Source: Aselliscus stoliczkanus
Taxonomy: Eukaryota > Chordata > Mammalia > Chiroptera > Hipposideridae
Assembly: GCA_033961575.1 (NCBI GenBank)
Contig: CM066738.1
Coordinates: forward strand, 71,285,478-71,349,477
Direction: 5' to 3'
DNA: 64,000 bases
This document shows, one piece after another, positions 1 through 13,500 of this stretch (the stretch's first letter is position 1; the number at the start of each line of letters is the position of its first letter). Made by a program: the position numbers and the translations under genes. The notes below the pieces were generated by a model. That model saw only the letters and a list, made by a program, of their open reading frames with translations. It was not told where the DNA came from and made no database searches.

Positions 1-326
1 ACTGGCCCATGTTGGTATTGTGACTATTGCACTCTTCCTGGCTGAGGCAGATCCGATGCCGGCCATTGGATGGCAGCTCATGGCAGCTGTCACTGGCTGC
101 CAGCCACTCACGGTGGCTCAAGGCAGCCCACTGCAGACCCACTGCAGCCTACATCATTGCCGGCAACTCTCGGCAGCTCAGCTCCAGGTTGAGCTGTTAT
201 TCACCATCTTAGCTGTAAAGGACACAGCGTCACTGGCCAGTATGGGATCTGAACCAGCGGCCCTACTGCTCAGAGCTCACGCTCCCAAGCCAACTTTTAA
301 CCAACGAGCCACTCAGCCAGCCCTCA
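1..326 (-). mobile_element. Family-A long SINE, cut by window start
   Basis: Minus-strand tRNA-headed SINE. The head complement ends at 326 (CCACTCAGCCAGCCCTC). The body carries the Gly/Ala-type GGCAGCTC/GGCTGCCAG repeats. Its tail lies outside the window. Confidence 0.85.
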
Positions 327-352
327 TATATATATTTTATTTTTTTTTTTTT

Positions 353-487
353 TAGCTGAGCCATCCTGCCACCTGTTGGCAGCTCAACGGCAACTCAGCT
401 CGGGCTGGCATCGAACCGCCGTTGCTCAGAGCTCAGCTCGCACTCTTGAGCGAGCTCCTAACCAACTGAGCCACTCAGCCAGCCCCC
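353..487 (-). mobile_element. Family-B SINE fragment
   Basis: GCTGAGCCATCCTGCCACCTGTTGGCAGCTC to GAGCCACTCAGCCAGCCCC matches the head units of the family-B copy at 4157-4656. No AATAAA tail is present. Confidence 0.75.
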
Positions 488-805
488 TCATATATTTTCT
501 TTAGTGAAATGTCTATTGAAGTCTTTTGACCATTTTTAAATTGGGTTGTATGCAGTCTCATTGAAGTGTAACAATTCTTTATATATATATATTCTAGGTA
601 CAAGTTCTTTATTAGATATGATTTGCAAATATTTTCTCCTAGGCTGTGGCTTATCTTTTCATTTTCTTAATGGTGTCTTTTGAATTGTAAAATATTTTAA
701 TTTAAATAAAGTCTAACTGATCAATTATTTTACGGCTCATGCTTTTGGTGTGAAATCTAAGAACTCTGTTTAAACCAAGGTCATTACAATTTTTTTCCTG
801 TCTTC

Positions 806-917
806 TTTTTTTTTTTTTCCTTTGAGGGTAGTGTCACTGGCCCTCATATGTGGGACCTGTACTGGGGCCACCGGATTCCCAGGCCAGCGCTTAACCACCA
901 CGCCACTCGGTCGGCCC
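806..917 (-). mobile_element. Short SINE (head only), family A type
   Basis: T-run, GTGTCACTGGCCCTCATATGTGGGACC, GCGCTTAACCACCACGCCACTCGG: the tRNA-like head with a poly(A) tail and no long body. Confidence 0.85.
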
Positions 918-1857
918 TCCTGTGTCTTCTTCTAAGAGTATTCTAATGTTAGCTCTTACATTTAGGTCTATGATCCATTTTGAGTTAATGATGTAAAGCA
1001 AGGGTCTAAGCATGTTTTTGTTTTGGCATATGGATATCTGACTGTTCCAACACTATTTGTTCAAAAGAAAATCCTTTTCCCATTGAATTGCTTTGACACC
1101 TTTATCAAAAATCAATAGACCATAAATGCCTATCCTTAGGGACACAAATATCTCAATGTATTGATTATTCTAGGTTTATAATGAGTTTTCAAATTACTTA
1201 GTTTAAGTACACTAACTTTGTTTTTCCTTTTCAAAATTGTTTTGGCTATTGTATTGCTAATAAATTTTAGGATCAGTTTGTGAGTTTGTACAAAGAAACC
1301 TGCAGGGATTTTGATGAAGACTGCATTGAATCTATTGATCAATTTAGGAATAATTTCCATCTTAACAATATTGAGTCTTTCCATTTATTGAGAGCTTCAA
1401 TAAAGGTTTTGTAATTTTCAGCGTACAATTGTGCATTTCTTTAATTCCTAAGTATTTTTTCTGTTTGATGCTATTGTGAATGAAATAGTTTCTTAACTTC
1501 ATTTTTATGAACATGTTTGTTACTACTAATATATAAAACTACAATTGACTTTTCTAAATTGATCTTGCATCTTGAGACCTTGTTAAATTGTTTAGTAGTT
1601 CAATTAGTGTTTTTTATCAATTCCTTAGGATTTTCTACATATAGAATAAAGTTATCTTTGAATACAATTTTTTTTCTTTATTGCGCTGCCCAAAACCTCC
1701 AGTATAGTGCTGAGTTAAGTAAGAGTAATAAGAATGTTGCTCCCGATTTTAGGAGAAAAGTATTCAGTTTCACCATTAAGTATGTTAGCTATAGGTTTTT
1801 CACAGATGCTCTTTATCAAGTTGAGGAGTTCCCTTCTATTATTAGTTTGTCGGGAGT

Positions 1858-2429
1858 TTTTTTTTTTTTAAAGATTTTATTGGGAATTGGGGGAGGGGAA
1901 CAGTGTTGGGGAATCGGGGAAGGGGAACAGACAAGTTGCTGTCTTTTTGTTCTCCAGTCTAGTTAGGATGTTGCTTCACTGCGGGTATCGTCATTGCGCT
2001 CTTCCCGGATGAGGCAGACGGGTCGCCGGCCTCTGGACGGCCGCTCACAGCGGTTCTTGGCAGCTCATGCTGGCTGCCAGCCGCTCACGCTGGCTGCCGG
2101 CCACTCACTGTAACCTTGGCAGCCCACTGCAGCAGGGGTTGCAGCCTATTCCATCACCAGGGGGTCGCACAACCCAGCTCCTGGTGGAGCTGTTGTTAGC
2201 TGTAGAGGGCAATGTCACTGCCCTCATTATGTGGGATCCGAACCGGGACCACTGGCATCCTAAAACCAGTGCTTAGGGGCCGGCCGAGTGGCGCGGTGGT
2301 TGAGTGCTGGTTGGGGAAGCCAGTGGCCCCGGTTCGGGTCCCACATAGGAGGGCCAGTGACACTGCCCTCAAAAAAAAAAAAAAAAAAATTAAAACCAGT
2401 GCTTAACCAATGCGCCACTCGGCTGGCCC
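1858..2429 (-). mobile_element. Family-A long SINE with nested SINE
   Basis: The tail complement (AAGATTTTATTGGGAATTGGGG) starts about 1870 and the head ends at 2429. An imperfect duplication GTTTGTYGGGAGTTTTT flanks it (about 1844 and 2430). Interrupted at 2276-2390 by a younger SINE. Confidence 0.88.
2276..2390 (+). mobile_element. Short SINE nested inside family-A SINE
   Basis: GGGGCCGGCCGAGTGGCGCGG head, CACTGCCCTC, then an A-tail. Exact 15-bp duplications TAAAACCAGTGCTTA lie at 2261-2275 and 2391-2405. Confidence 0.93.
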
Positions 2430-4156
2430 GTTTGTTGGGAGTTTTTATCATGAATAGATAGATGTTGGATTTTGTCAAATGGTTTTTCTGTACTATTGAC
2501 ATGATCATGTATTTTTGTCCTTTATTAATATAATGGATTACATTAATTTACATATATTAAACCAACTTTGCATTCCTGGGATAAATACCACTTGATCATG
2601 GTGTATAATCCTTCTTACATGTTGTCAAATTCGGTTTGCTAATATTTTGTTGAAGATCTATGTTTGTGAGGGATATTGGTCTGTACTCTTAGGATTTTGT
2701 TTTTCTTTTTTTGGGGGCTCTGGCCTTAGTATCAGCATTAACTCACCTTATAAAATAAATTGGGAGTTATTCCCTCTTCCTCTATGTTCTAAAATAATTT
2801 ATTAAGAAAAAATATTTCTTCTTTAAATATGTGATAGAATTCATCAGTAAAACAAATTGTGCCTGAGCTTTTCTTTGTGGAAAGATTATAAATTACTACT
2901 TACATTTATTTACTTGTTATGAGTGTACTCAGATTTTCCATTTATTCTTGAGTCCATATTCCTAATTTATGCCTTTCTGGGAATTTGTCCATTTCATCTA
3001 AATCATCTAATTTTCTGGCATAAAATTATTCATGATCTGAATGGAGCTATTCATAACATATAATGCTTTTATTTTCTATAGAATCAGTAGTGATATCCCA
3101 TCTTTCATTTCTAATTTGGATAATTTGTATCTTCTTCCTTATTTTCTTAGTCTAGCTAGAGGTTTGTCAGTTTTGTTCACGTTTTCAAAGAATCAACATT
3201 GATTTTCTCTGTTTTCTATTTCATAAATTTCCATACTACACTTTATCATATCTTCTGCTCACTTTGGGTTTAGTTTGCTCTTCTTTTTCTAGTTATTGAT
3301 TTAAGACCTTTCTTCTTTTCTTATATGGGTGTTTACCGCTATAAATTTTCCTCGAAGCAATACTTTAGCTGTATCCCATAAGATTTGACGTTATGTTTTT
3401 GTTTTCATTTGGTTCAAAATACTTTTAATTTCTCTTGTGATTTCTTTTTTGCCTCATAGTCTATTTAATATATATTATTTAATTTCCAAATTAATGGGAT
3501 TTTCTAGATTTTTTTTCTGTTGTAAATTTCTAATTTACTTCTGCTCGTGATCAGACAACATATTTTATATGATTTCAATCTTTTTGAATTTATTGAGACT
3601 TGTTTTCTGACCTAGAATAACATGTATCCTGGAGAATGTTCCATGTGCGCTTGAGAAGAATAATGTATTCTGCAGTCAACAGGTAGAGTGTCATATAAAT
3701 GGTAGTTATGTCAAATTGCTTGACAGTGTTGTTCAAGTAATCTCTATCCTTCTGTAACTTTGCTTTTCTATGTAGTTGTTCTATCAACTTTTGAGAGTAC
3801 AATATTGGAATCTACAACTATCATTGTTGAATAGTCCACTTCTCCTTTCTATTCTATCACGTTTTGCTTCATATATTTTGGGCTGCTGTTGGTAGGTGTG
3901 TATACATTTATAACTGTTGTATCTTCCTAATACATTAATCCTTTTATCATTATTAAATGTCCTTATTGTTCTCTAGTAATATTTCCTGTCATAAAATCTA
4001 TTTTGTCTCATTTTAATACAGTCATTCCAGCTAGCTCTCTTATGGCTACTATTTGCATGGATTTGTTTTTCCATCCTTTTACCTTCAGCCTATTTTTGTC
4101 TTTGAATCTAACATATATTTCTTGTATACAGCATATAGTTGGGCCTTGCTTTTTTT

Positions 4157-4656
4157 AAAAAAGATTTTATTGGGGAATTGGGGGAGGGGACAGTGTTGGG
4201 GAATTGGAGAAGGGGACCAGCCAAGTTGTTGTTCTTCAATCTTCGTTGTGGAGGGTGCCAGTTGCCATCTGGCTGCCTGTCGGTAGCTCGTGGCCTCTAA
4301 GCTCAAGGTTCTGTGTTCAATCTTAGCTGTGGGTGGGCACAGCCATCATCCCATGTGGGAGTCGAACCCAGCAGCCTTGTTGTTAAGGGTGCACGCTCTA
4401 TCCACTGAGCCATCCGAGTGGCAACTCAGCTCAAAGTGCTGAGTTCAGTCTTAGTTGTGGGTGGGCATAGCCCACCATCAAACAGGCAATCTTGTTGCTA
4501 CATCAGCTGAGCCATCCTGCCACCTGTTGGCAGCTTAGCAACAGCTCAGCTCAGGCGCAGCATCACTGGCCCATGTGGGAATCGAACTGGCAGCCCTGTT
4601 GCTCAGAGCTCGTGGTCTTAAGCCAACTCTTAATCAACTGAGCCACTCAACCAGCC
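4157..4656 (-). mobile_element. Family-B SINE, multi-head
   Basis: Full tail (AAGATTTTATTGGGGAATTGGGG complement) followed by repeated tRNA-like head complements (GAGCCATCCGAGTGGC, GAGCCATCCTGCCACC, GAGCCACTCAACCAGCCC). Duplication TGGGYCTTGCTTTTTTT on both sides. Confidence 0.88.
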
Positions 4657-5375
4657 CTGGGTCTTGCTTTTTTTTATCCACTTTGACAATCTCTGATTTT
4701 TGAGTGTCATATTTTAGTCTATTTACATTTAATGTAATTATTGCTATGATTGCTAGCAACAAGTCTCAGTCTTTAATTGGGAATGTCTTTATTTCTCCTT
4801 CATATTTGAAGGATATTTTTGCTGTGTATAGAATTCCTAGTTGAAGATTTTTCTTTCATAATTTTGAATGTGTTATCCTACTGCTTTCTGGCCCCCATTG
4901 TTTTTGATGAGAATTCATCCATTCATCTTATTTTTTTCCTACCCTTCTTTCCTCTTCTTCTGGAATTCTTATTTTATATATATGTTGATGTGCCTGATGT
5001 TGTCCTACCAGTCTCTAAGCCTCTGCTCATATATCTTCAATTAGAAAAAAAGAACCTTTGTTCTAAGATTGAATAATTTCTTTTGCTCTACCTCCCAATT
5101 CACTTATTCTTTCTTCTGCCATCTCAAATCTGTTATTGAGTACCTCTATAAAATTTTCCATTTCATTTCAGTTATTGTACTTTTCAACTCCAGAATTTCC
5201 ATTTGGTTCTCTTTTTTAAAACTTATTTTTATCTGTTTATTGAAATTCTGTATTCATTGAGTCTTTCCTTGAGTTCTTTAAACATTGTTTCCTTTAGATC
5301 TCTAAACATTTAAATAGCTGCTTTGCAGTCTTTTTCTGTTAAGTCCTCCATCTGAAGACAGACACTCAGACACAA

Positions 5376-5488
5376 TTTTTTTTTTTTTTTTTTTGAGGGC
5401 AGTGTCACTGGCCCTCATATATGGGACCCCAACGAGGGCCGCTGGCTTCCCAAGCCAGCGCTTAACCACCGCGCCATTTGGCCAGCCC
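5376..5488 (-). mobile_element. Short SINE, family A type
   Basis: T-run then GAGGGCAGTGTCACTGGCCCTC to CGCCATTTGGCCAGCCC. Confidence 0.87.
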
Positions 5489-7452
5489 GGAAACAGTTCT
5501 TATTGGTTGCTTTTTCCTGTGCACGAATCATGCTTTCTTGTTTTCTGAATGCCTGTAATCTTTGTTGAATAGTGGACAATTTACATAAGATATGGTAGCA
5601 ACTCTGGATTCTGACTTTCCCCCAGAGCATTGTTGTTGGTATTGTTGTTTTTTTGTTTAGTAATTTGCCTAGACTAAGTCTATAAAATCTGTCTCCGAAA
5701 TATGGTACAGTTGCTAAGGTCTTCATCCAATATTTTTCTTGTTTTTATTTCAAGGTTGCTTTCCTAGGGGGCATCCTTATGTCTGCATAGCTTAGTGTTC
5801 TGGCAAAGACTAGTGAGAAATTTTGGTAAAACACCTTGAGCCAGAAAGGCTTCTTCCCTCTGCTTCCGATTCTGTGTGTGGGCTGGAGAGCACATTCAAA
5901 TTTTAGGCTGCCTTCATATCTACCCTGGCTTTTACTTTCTGCTGGCTTTCTTCCATCTCCTCTGAGTGCACACAGGCTCTGTTGGCCAGAGATGTGTGGA
6001 TGTCTTGTGTGTGCCCAATCGCCACTCTCGTGCACATAGACCAAGATAAATCTCAAATATATGGGGAGCTATCAAGCCCCTGATGGCACTCTGACCTCCC
6101 AGAATTACCTGTCAAGTCTCCAGCTAGACCACTGGTCCATTGCTTGCCCCAAAGAGGATTGTTAACTCAAGACAGTGGAGCTACTGGCTCTTCATTTACC
6201 ACTGGCACAGCCACTTTAACTGAAAATACTCCAAATGGAGTATTCTGGAAATGGCAGCAAGTCTGCTGGTTTTCATAGCCTGCCCTGCTCTGGTTAAAAT
6301 GGCACACTGACAGAGCTGGGGAGCAGAGAATGGGAGCAACCCTAGGCAAGAATGCCATAAACTCCTGTTGTTCCTCCCCAAAGTTTAGTCATTTTCATGA
6401 ACAAATGCATCTCTATTTGTTGTAGGCCTTTGGTCAATGTTTAGAGAGCTTAAATGGATATGTTTGGCAGTGTTTTTCCAGCTTTCTAGTTGTCTTTTGG
6501 GGAGAGGATTTGTCAACTTCCTCATTCTGTCATGCTGGAAGTATGTCAACTACTCTTTACATTCTGCTGGAATTAGAATCATTAATGCTATTAAAAAGTA
6601 GACCATGCAGGTAAAATATCATTGTGAAATCTGATTTTCAAAGGAAAAGGTTTGCCTTTGTTTTCTGTGGGGGAAAAATCAACTCACCAACAAAAAGATG
6701 ACAAAAGGAACAAGTTTAAGTAATTACTTCATTAGATTAATTAAGAAATGTCACTCCTTGGAAGCAGCACCTAGGGCCCTGCAACTTGACTCCTTCACAG
6801 ACATTAGAGAACTGAAATGCGCTACTAGAAGGAAGCTAGTCCCAAAGCATTTCAGTTAAGATCATGTGTTCCACAGCTGCTTTTCTGTTTCTTCTTACTT
6901 TCCTACCTCTCTGTCTTATGCTTCAACCATGATCAATTAGATACACAATGGGCATTCTTATAATAGTCCCTTTTTTGAAGGCTTTATCAAAGTCCGCCAA
7001 CCTGGCCATTTGCCTATTTTCCTTTTTCTATCACCTTTGATAAGCTGAGACCTCTTGGGCAAGTCACTTGACTTCCTGTCTCACAGTTCCCAGGAAGAAT
7101 GATAATTACTGCCCCATGCATCCAGTAGTCTAGTCTATTAGAACTAGAGAAGACTTAGAGGTGTTTTTGGCAAAACCTCTCTGGTTCAGATGGGGAAATT
7201 AAGGCTCAGGGATGTGAAGGGGCTTACCCAGGTCACCTTCCAGGAGCATCATAAAGATTATGTCATGCTAATAAAATAGATGGAAGGTCTCAGAAATTGT
7301 TACCTGAATGAGTGAATGAGTGAAGATCAGGCTGAGAGCCACTGACTAGAAATTATTTCATAAAGGTCAAACCTGACATTACACAGGCTTTGAGAACACT
7401 GGACACAAAGGCCTCTGAGATCAGTTTTTCCCATCCTTTCCTTTTCTCTTAC

Positions 7453-7546
7453 CTTAGCAAAGAAAATCCAGGCTGCACACTGCCCTGGAGCCATAAGGCC
7501 TTTTAGCTTCACTGTGCTGAACATGAGAAAGAATCCTAAAAATCCA
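7453..7546 (-). CDS. TMEM241: TMEM241 exon j (94 bp), last exon in window
   Basis: Acceptor TTTCCTTTCAG, donor GTAAGA. One base completes Ser, then 31 codons starting GFLGFFLMFSTVKLKGL and ending AAWIFFAK, in phase 0 at the donor. It contains a membrane helix, a short Lys-containing turn and the start of the next helix. The remaining C-terminal exon or exons lie outside the window. Confidence 0.95.
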
Positions 7547-10500
7547 CTGAAAGGAAAAAATATTCTTTTGTTAGTGAGGCTTTTATCTTCCTTTACTCAA
7601 TAGGTAACTATTTTCTGTTATATTTACCAGTAAATTTTTAATTATTATACATCTATCACATCTGTGTTTTCCAATGATCTTTGGATAAAAACACCCAAAA
7701 TTAAAAAAACCCATTAAGCTCTACTTTTCTAAGGAGGTATAATAAGAGCATTTTACTGGAGGTGGGAAGGAGGTGTAGAAATTTGGCTTATCTCTGGCTA
7801 AATCATGAAAGGAGAAAAAACAAAACAAAACAAAAAAAAACCATGTGGAGGGTAATACCTTCTGCTTCCTCCTATATTATCTCTGGAGCTTAGTGCTTGC
7901 CAAAGTAGAGCTTCAATTTTTTCAAGAGGAACAAACGGCCGGGAAAAGAATTCTACCAGGAAACTCACCATATGAGGGCAGAGGGTTTGGACTGGCCCAT
8001 GGGTTCAAGGTAAGAATCTCAAAGGGAGGCTGCCTCCATAACAGAAGTCCCTGAAACCAGGCTGACCTACACAGAGGCTGTGCTTTGGGAATGATGTCTA
8101 ATCCCACGCATGTGACCTGAAAGAGCGCCACCACCACCACCACCACCACCAAGGGAGCCTGAGGCTGGCATAGCATCTCAGGGGCTGTTCAGAGTTCTGC
8201 ATCAGCAAGGTACTGACACATCAGTGGATAGGGAAATAGTGGCCTGTGTTGGGACCATTTTCAAGAGCGTCACTGTGTGGTCAAGGCCAATGCAAAGGGA
8301 CTCCAAACAGAATGGTCACTCTTCCAGGCATCTGGAGGCAGGGCAATTGGGGAATGGAGTGTGGCAGAGGGACTCCATGATAGAGGTTGACTTCCTGAAA
8401 ACAAATGCAAGCAAGAGCCTGAGTGTGATGTTTATTTGGACTTGAAAATTGAAAAGCAAGAGATATGACTGCAGTTGTACCCCAAACCAGAGACGCAGGT
8501 CTTATGCACTGTACCTATTTGTATCCCCAGGGCTAGAGTGCCACTGCCATCTGACCTCTATTATAGGCACTAGTGTGTGGCTACAACTCAGACTGTGAGC
8601 TCTGAGAGGGCAGAGCCCAATCTTGAACTTTTCTATTTTCCCCAACAGAGCCAAGCATGGAGCCTTGGTAATAGTAGGTATGACATCAATGCTTGACAGG
8701 CTTACTTGGAAGCAGCTTGAAGCTTGAATTGAGTTAAACACACCTAAGGCCAAATTTCACAGAAATGTGTGTCTTCACTTCGTTAGATTAGTTGAATTCA
8801 CAGCCACATTCTTGGGGCAGGAGCAGAGACAGACTTTAGGCTTCCCTGTGTGTCCATCAACCTGTTTGGCCTGGATGACCTGCAAAGTTCACTCGGATTT
8901 GCATCTGCAGTCATGGAAGGCCTGGCAGCTATGAATTAAGACATTGAGTCACTCCCACCTGAAAGGCAAGGAGGCCCTTGTGGGTAAGAAGCAGGATGGA
9001 AATCAAGTGACCTAGATTTCTGTTCTTGGCTGTGCTCATTGGCCCTGGTAACCTTGACCGAATCCCCCCTTTTCCATTTATTTCTTGCATGAGGTTCTGT
9101 GTTCTGTTTTTTTTTTTTTTTTTTTTTTTTTATGGCAGTGTCACTGGCCCTCATATGTGGGACCGAACCGGGGCTGCTGTCTTACCGCCGTGCCACTCGG
9201 CTGGCCCTTTTTTTCTTTCCTTTTTTTTTTTTTTTTTTTTTTTGAGGTTCTGTGTTCTTAAAGTAGGAATAAGCATAGTGGTCCTCATCCTACCTCATGA
9301 AAATCAGAGGTTTTCAGAACAGAAAGATTTCCCAACCTCAGTTCTCACTTTATTAACAAGCAAACTGAGGCACAGGCACAATTATATGCCAGGCTTCCTG
9401 GCTTTTTCAGCAGTTCGCTGCGACTCTTCAAACCTCATCATGGATGCTCCTGACCAGAGACAGAGTGAGATGCTCCATGCACCCATTGCTGCGAGGTTGG
9501 GAGGAGAAAGTGAGGCAGCGAGCATTCCAGGGTTCTTCCTGGTGGCATCCATGCCATGTCCAAGGAGGTGACAACTTCACAGGAGCCTGTCCAATTTTCA
9601 ATACCTCTGTCTCCTCCAGTCTTTTCCTCTTCTCTCCACCTCCAGCCAGAGGAAGGGCATGATTCTATGTTGATCTATCTCCTCAGTACAGACTTTCTAC
9701 TAGAATTGAGCTACTCCTGGTTTGTGACCAACTTGCTTATGAAAGCATCCATGATTCATTCCCACAGACTTGTATGTCTATGAATCATTTCTAAATTACT
9801 CATGGATCCCTTATCTTTCTCCTTCCATTTTCAGCTCTTCTACCACTTGCTGTGGAGGCAAATCTTAAAAACAATGGGAGGACCTCAGAACTGAAAGAGC
9901 CTGGGATCCCTGTTAATGGGGTTTCCAGGTCATGGCTACTACTATACTCACAGGTCTCCATAACCCCTTTGAGCTCTCCTAGAACTTTCTGAAAGTGACA
10001 ACTCTTAGTCTGAGATACAACGATGGAGGAGCCAACAAGACAAGATGGGGAAAACCAACACATTCTTGAAAGAGGTGAAGCTTTGTACTGAAGCCAGGGG
10101 GCAAAATGTAACAGAGTTAAATCAATTCAAATAAAGATTTCCAAATCTTTCAAATAAAAACAAACACTGGTTTTTCATGTAGGGTTATGAGAAAGTTACA
10201 GATTAAAAGGGGGCAGTAATGGAGGCAGAATGTCACCCCACAAAACCAACATCAACGGGTTGTGAACTGCATTGCTCTGTTCCATATAATCAAACAATGG
10301 TTACCTTCCCTCCACACCCTGTTTGCCTGTGTGGCCAAATACTGACCCAAAGGGAAACAAGTCCATAGGCACCGGAGCTGCACTAACACTCATACCACAC
10401 AACCCTAGCTAACAGGAAAAAAGCTAACTGTCAAGTGACAAAGCCTGAACAAACTGATAGGAACTGAGAAGATGAATTCTGTGAATGTTATGAAACTTTT

Positions 10501-13500
10501 TGAGGATGATAAATAAATCATTCTGAGGCCCAAATGCAGAAGCAAATGCTATAATATTGATTTTTTTTGGTCCTAACACAATCCCATCAAAAACAGTACC
10601 TAGCTGCATATCAGCTTTTTGATTCTTCGTAAAGAATCACTGCTTCATAAGGTATAATCCTATATAGGTGGAAATAGGTGGTCTGACTTTCATGTAGCAA
10701 TTGCTCATGGTTTGTTGACCATTTTATTTATGGTAGATCTGAGCAGGTAATAATGGCCATCATTTACTATGCACAATACTTAGGGCTTTATATATCTTAT
10801 TTAATATATACAACAACCTGGCATTGGTATTATTTTTCCATTTTACAGATGAGAAAACTAAACTAAGGCTTGGAAAAACTAGGATAACTTGCCGAAAGAC
10901 CATATAATTTGGAAGCAGCAAGGTGAGAATTCAACCCAAGTCTGGTGTTTTCACCGTATCACAATACATGTTTCGAGACTGGCCACAGAAGCCTCTCCAC
11001 TTCTGGGCTTAATAAAGTCAAGCAAAGTGGCAATCATGGCAGGAAAAGGGAAGCCAGATAAGTATGAACTTCTGTGTATCTAATTCTATCCACTGAATTG
11101 GTCTACATCCATGAGCACTTCCCAAATACCGCACCTTGTTGTCTAGACATCTCCTAGTCAATGGTTCCCAAAATCTGTTTCTCATTGTCTTAGGGTTCAG
11201 TTAAGGTTTTATGGAGGCTGCCCTTCAGGAGCAAGAGGGAAGCCAGGGTGGAAGTCTAGAGGGTAGGATGGTTGACCCAAACCTTCTCTTGAACTGAATC
11301 AATTTCATTAGTTTTGCATACTGAAGTTCTGTTTAAGAATTGCTTGTGGAGAAAAAAAAAGTGTATGAATCCTAGCTCTTCCACAAGTTTGAAAACTGCT
11401 GCCCTGGATGAGGAACTCCTTATCCTGAGCACACTTGAGGGTACTCATAACAACCTGCTGATGGCCCGGGGGATGCTTCTACACCTGTGCCCACCACCAC
11501 TCTACTACTTATTCAGATAACCAGCAGTGACCGTGGACTTCACTGAAACAGAGACACAGCTGGTAGTACAGAAACATACAAATTAATAGTGCAAGGGTTT
11601 TATGAGTTAAGATTACCTGGCACAGCAGCTGCCATAGAATCTGTAGAAATACAGGAACGGAAAGTCCAGGACGCTGAAGAGATCACCTAAGTGGCACAGC
11701 AAGAGTGAAACAATGGTCCACGCAGCCCACACGCCCCCAGCTGCCCTGGATATGGAAGGTGGGATCTTTAGCACAGCAGCCCTCTGAGTGTTGAGCTGCC
11801 TGGCATTAAATTCACACTGGCATTCCTAGGGTTTTTATGTTATTGGCATTTTCTAATCTAGTAATAATATGATAATAATGCCCATTTAGCGAGAGTCTGT
11901 CCTGTGCAGGGCCCCATGCTAAAATCTTTATGTACATTCTTTTTTAATCCTTGTAACAACTCTGTGAAGTTTCATTATCCCTATTTTAACTAGAGCTCAG
12001 AGGAGAGATATGCCTAAGATTGCACAACTCTTGGACTGTGCAGCCACAATGTGAACCCCTGTCGCTCTGAACCCTAGGATCTTTCCTCTTCACCAGGCAG
12101 CTATTCCTAAGCAAAGCACAGTGTGGGACAAAGGGAATCTTTTTTCTAAAGATTCTTCTATTCTTCTCTGCCTTATATCTAAAAAAGGAATATGAATGCA
12201 TGCCTCTGACATCTTTTTTTCATTTTTGTGTTTAATTACTGCACAAACGGCACAGCGGCCAGATCGATCGTGCATGCTCATTTTAGTTTAAGGTCCTAAG
12301 GGTACATTTATTTCTAGTGAAGTAAGTTCATTCTTTTAGTTCCACTTGGTGCAAGAGGAAATAATCACACATATTGGCTGCTTCCCTCTCTGGAATTTGA
12401 ACTTGGTCACAAACAAGAAGTCAGGAGATTAAAAAAGCAGAAAGCCTTCCAAAATGTCCAGAGAAAAAGAATTAAGCATTTCCACAGCAGAGAGCTTAAT
12501 TTTTCCAAATCTGGAATTTCGGAGACACAGGAGGAGCCAGGTCTTCCAGGTCCCCAGCCTTAGTCTGCCTGTCAGTGCTGCATGGGCTGGGGCAAGAAGG
12601 GTTGATTCTTACGATTATTCACAGTAGGTTAGGTATGCAGTGGGACGTATGGGCAGTATTGGCTTCATCACTATACTTATTAACCAAGATTTTCAGGACA
12701 AAAGATACAATGGCATGCTACACTTCCTCAGAGACCCAACGATTTCAAATGTTTCAACCATCCAATATTGGGAAAGAAAGTTCTGAGGGCCGGCCGAGTA
12801 GCACGTTGGTTAAGAGCTGGCTTGGGACACCAGAGGCCCCGGTTCGGATCCCACATATGAGGGCCAGTGACACTGCCTTCTACAGCTAAGATGGTGAACA
12901 ACAGCTCCACCTGGAGCTGGGCTGCTGTGAGTCCCCGGGACAGCATAGCTGCAGCCCCTGCTGCAGTGGGCTGCCATAGGCTACAGTGAGTGGCTGGCAG
13001 CCAGCATGAATGGCAGACAGCCAGAGTGAGCTGCCAAGAGCTGCTACGAGTGGCCGTCCAGAGGCCGGCGACAGATCTGCCTCACCTGAGAAGAGTGCAA
13101 TGATGATACCAGCATGGGCCAGTGAAGCAATGTCCTCCACAACCAGACTGAAGAACAAAAAGGACAGCAACTTGTCTGTTCCCCTTCCCTGGTTCCCCAA
13201 TGCTGTTCCCCTCCCCCAATTTCCCAATAAAATCTTTAAAAACAACAACAACAACAACAAGAAAGTTCTGAATTCCAGTTCTTTGGAGGGTTGTTTGTTT
13301 TTAAATTATGACTGTTGTTTTGTTTCATTTGTGCCTATGTGTGTGTGTTTAACTAAAAGGAGAGAGAATCGTGGGATCTGGTTTTTGTACAGTCCAAGAA
13401 GAGGTTAAGAGTTCTTGTCCTCTTTCTGCCATGATTCCACTGAATACCTTTATTGTCTACTGGGAACCTATGTTGGTGGAGGAAGTTTGTAAGTTACATC

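Larger units (their letters stand above)
488..6545 (-). mobile_element. Old near-full-length L1, antisense, broken by SINEs
   Basis: Segments 488-805, 918-1857, 2430-4139, 4674-5375 and 5489-6545 read as one L1 on the minus strand, 3' part at low coordinates. ORF2 remnants include NIVKMEIIPKLINRF (from the frame 1384-1136) and antisense reverse-transcriptase and endonuclease-region text through 2430-4130. 4674-6545 resembles old L1 ORF1/5' regions. Many stops; inert. Five SINEs landed inside it and several show target duplications, so it predates them. Confidence 0.8.
1..7452 (-). other. TMEM241 downstream intron (incomplete)
   Basis: Follows exon j on the gene strand. It is almost wholly transposable-element DNA: one long old antisense L1 (488-6545) broken by SINEs. 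From 6550 to 7452 I see only non-repetitive intron-like sequence with no exon or named repeat. Confidence 0.8.
7547..11616 (-). other. TMEM241 intron between exons i and j
   Basis: Holds a (CCA)8 triplet run (8127-8151), an L2 3' end, a short SINE (9106-9207) and an antisense MIR. The remaining stretches (8700-9090, 9260-10740, 10960-11616) show no supported feature. Confidence 0.8.

Noticed and set aside
11687..11746. Alternative upstream acceptor (CATATCCAG) for exon i, giving a longer hydrophobic frame
   Set aside because: It adds 59 bp, not a multiple of three, and reads into a TAG when joined to exon h.
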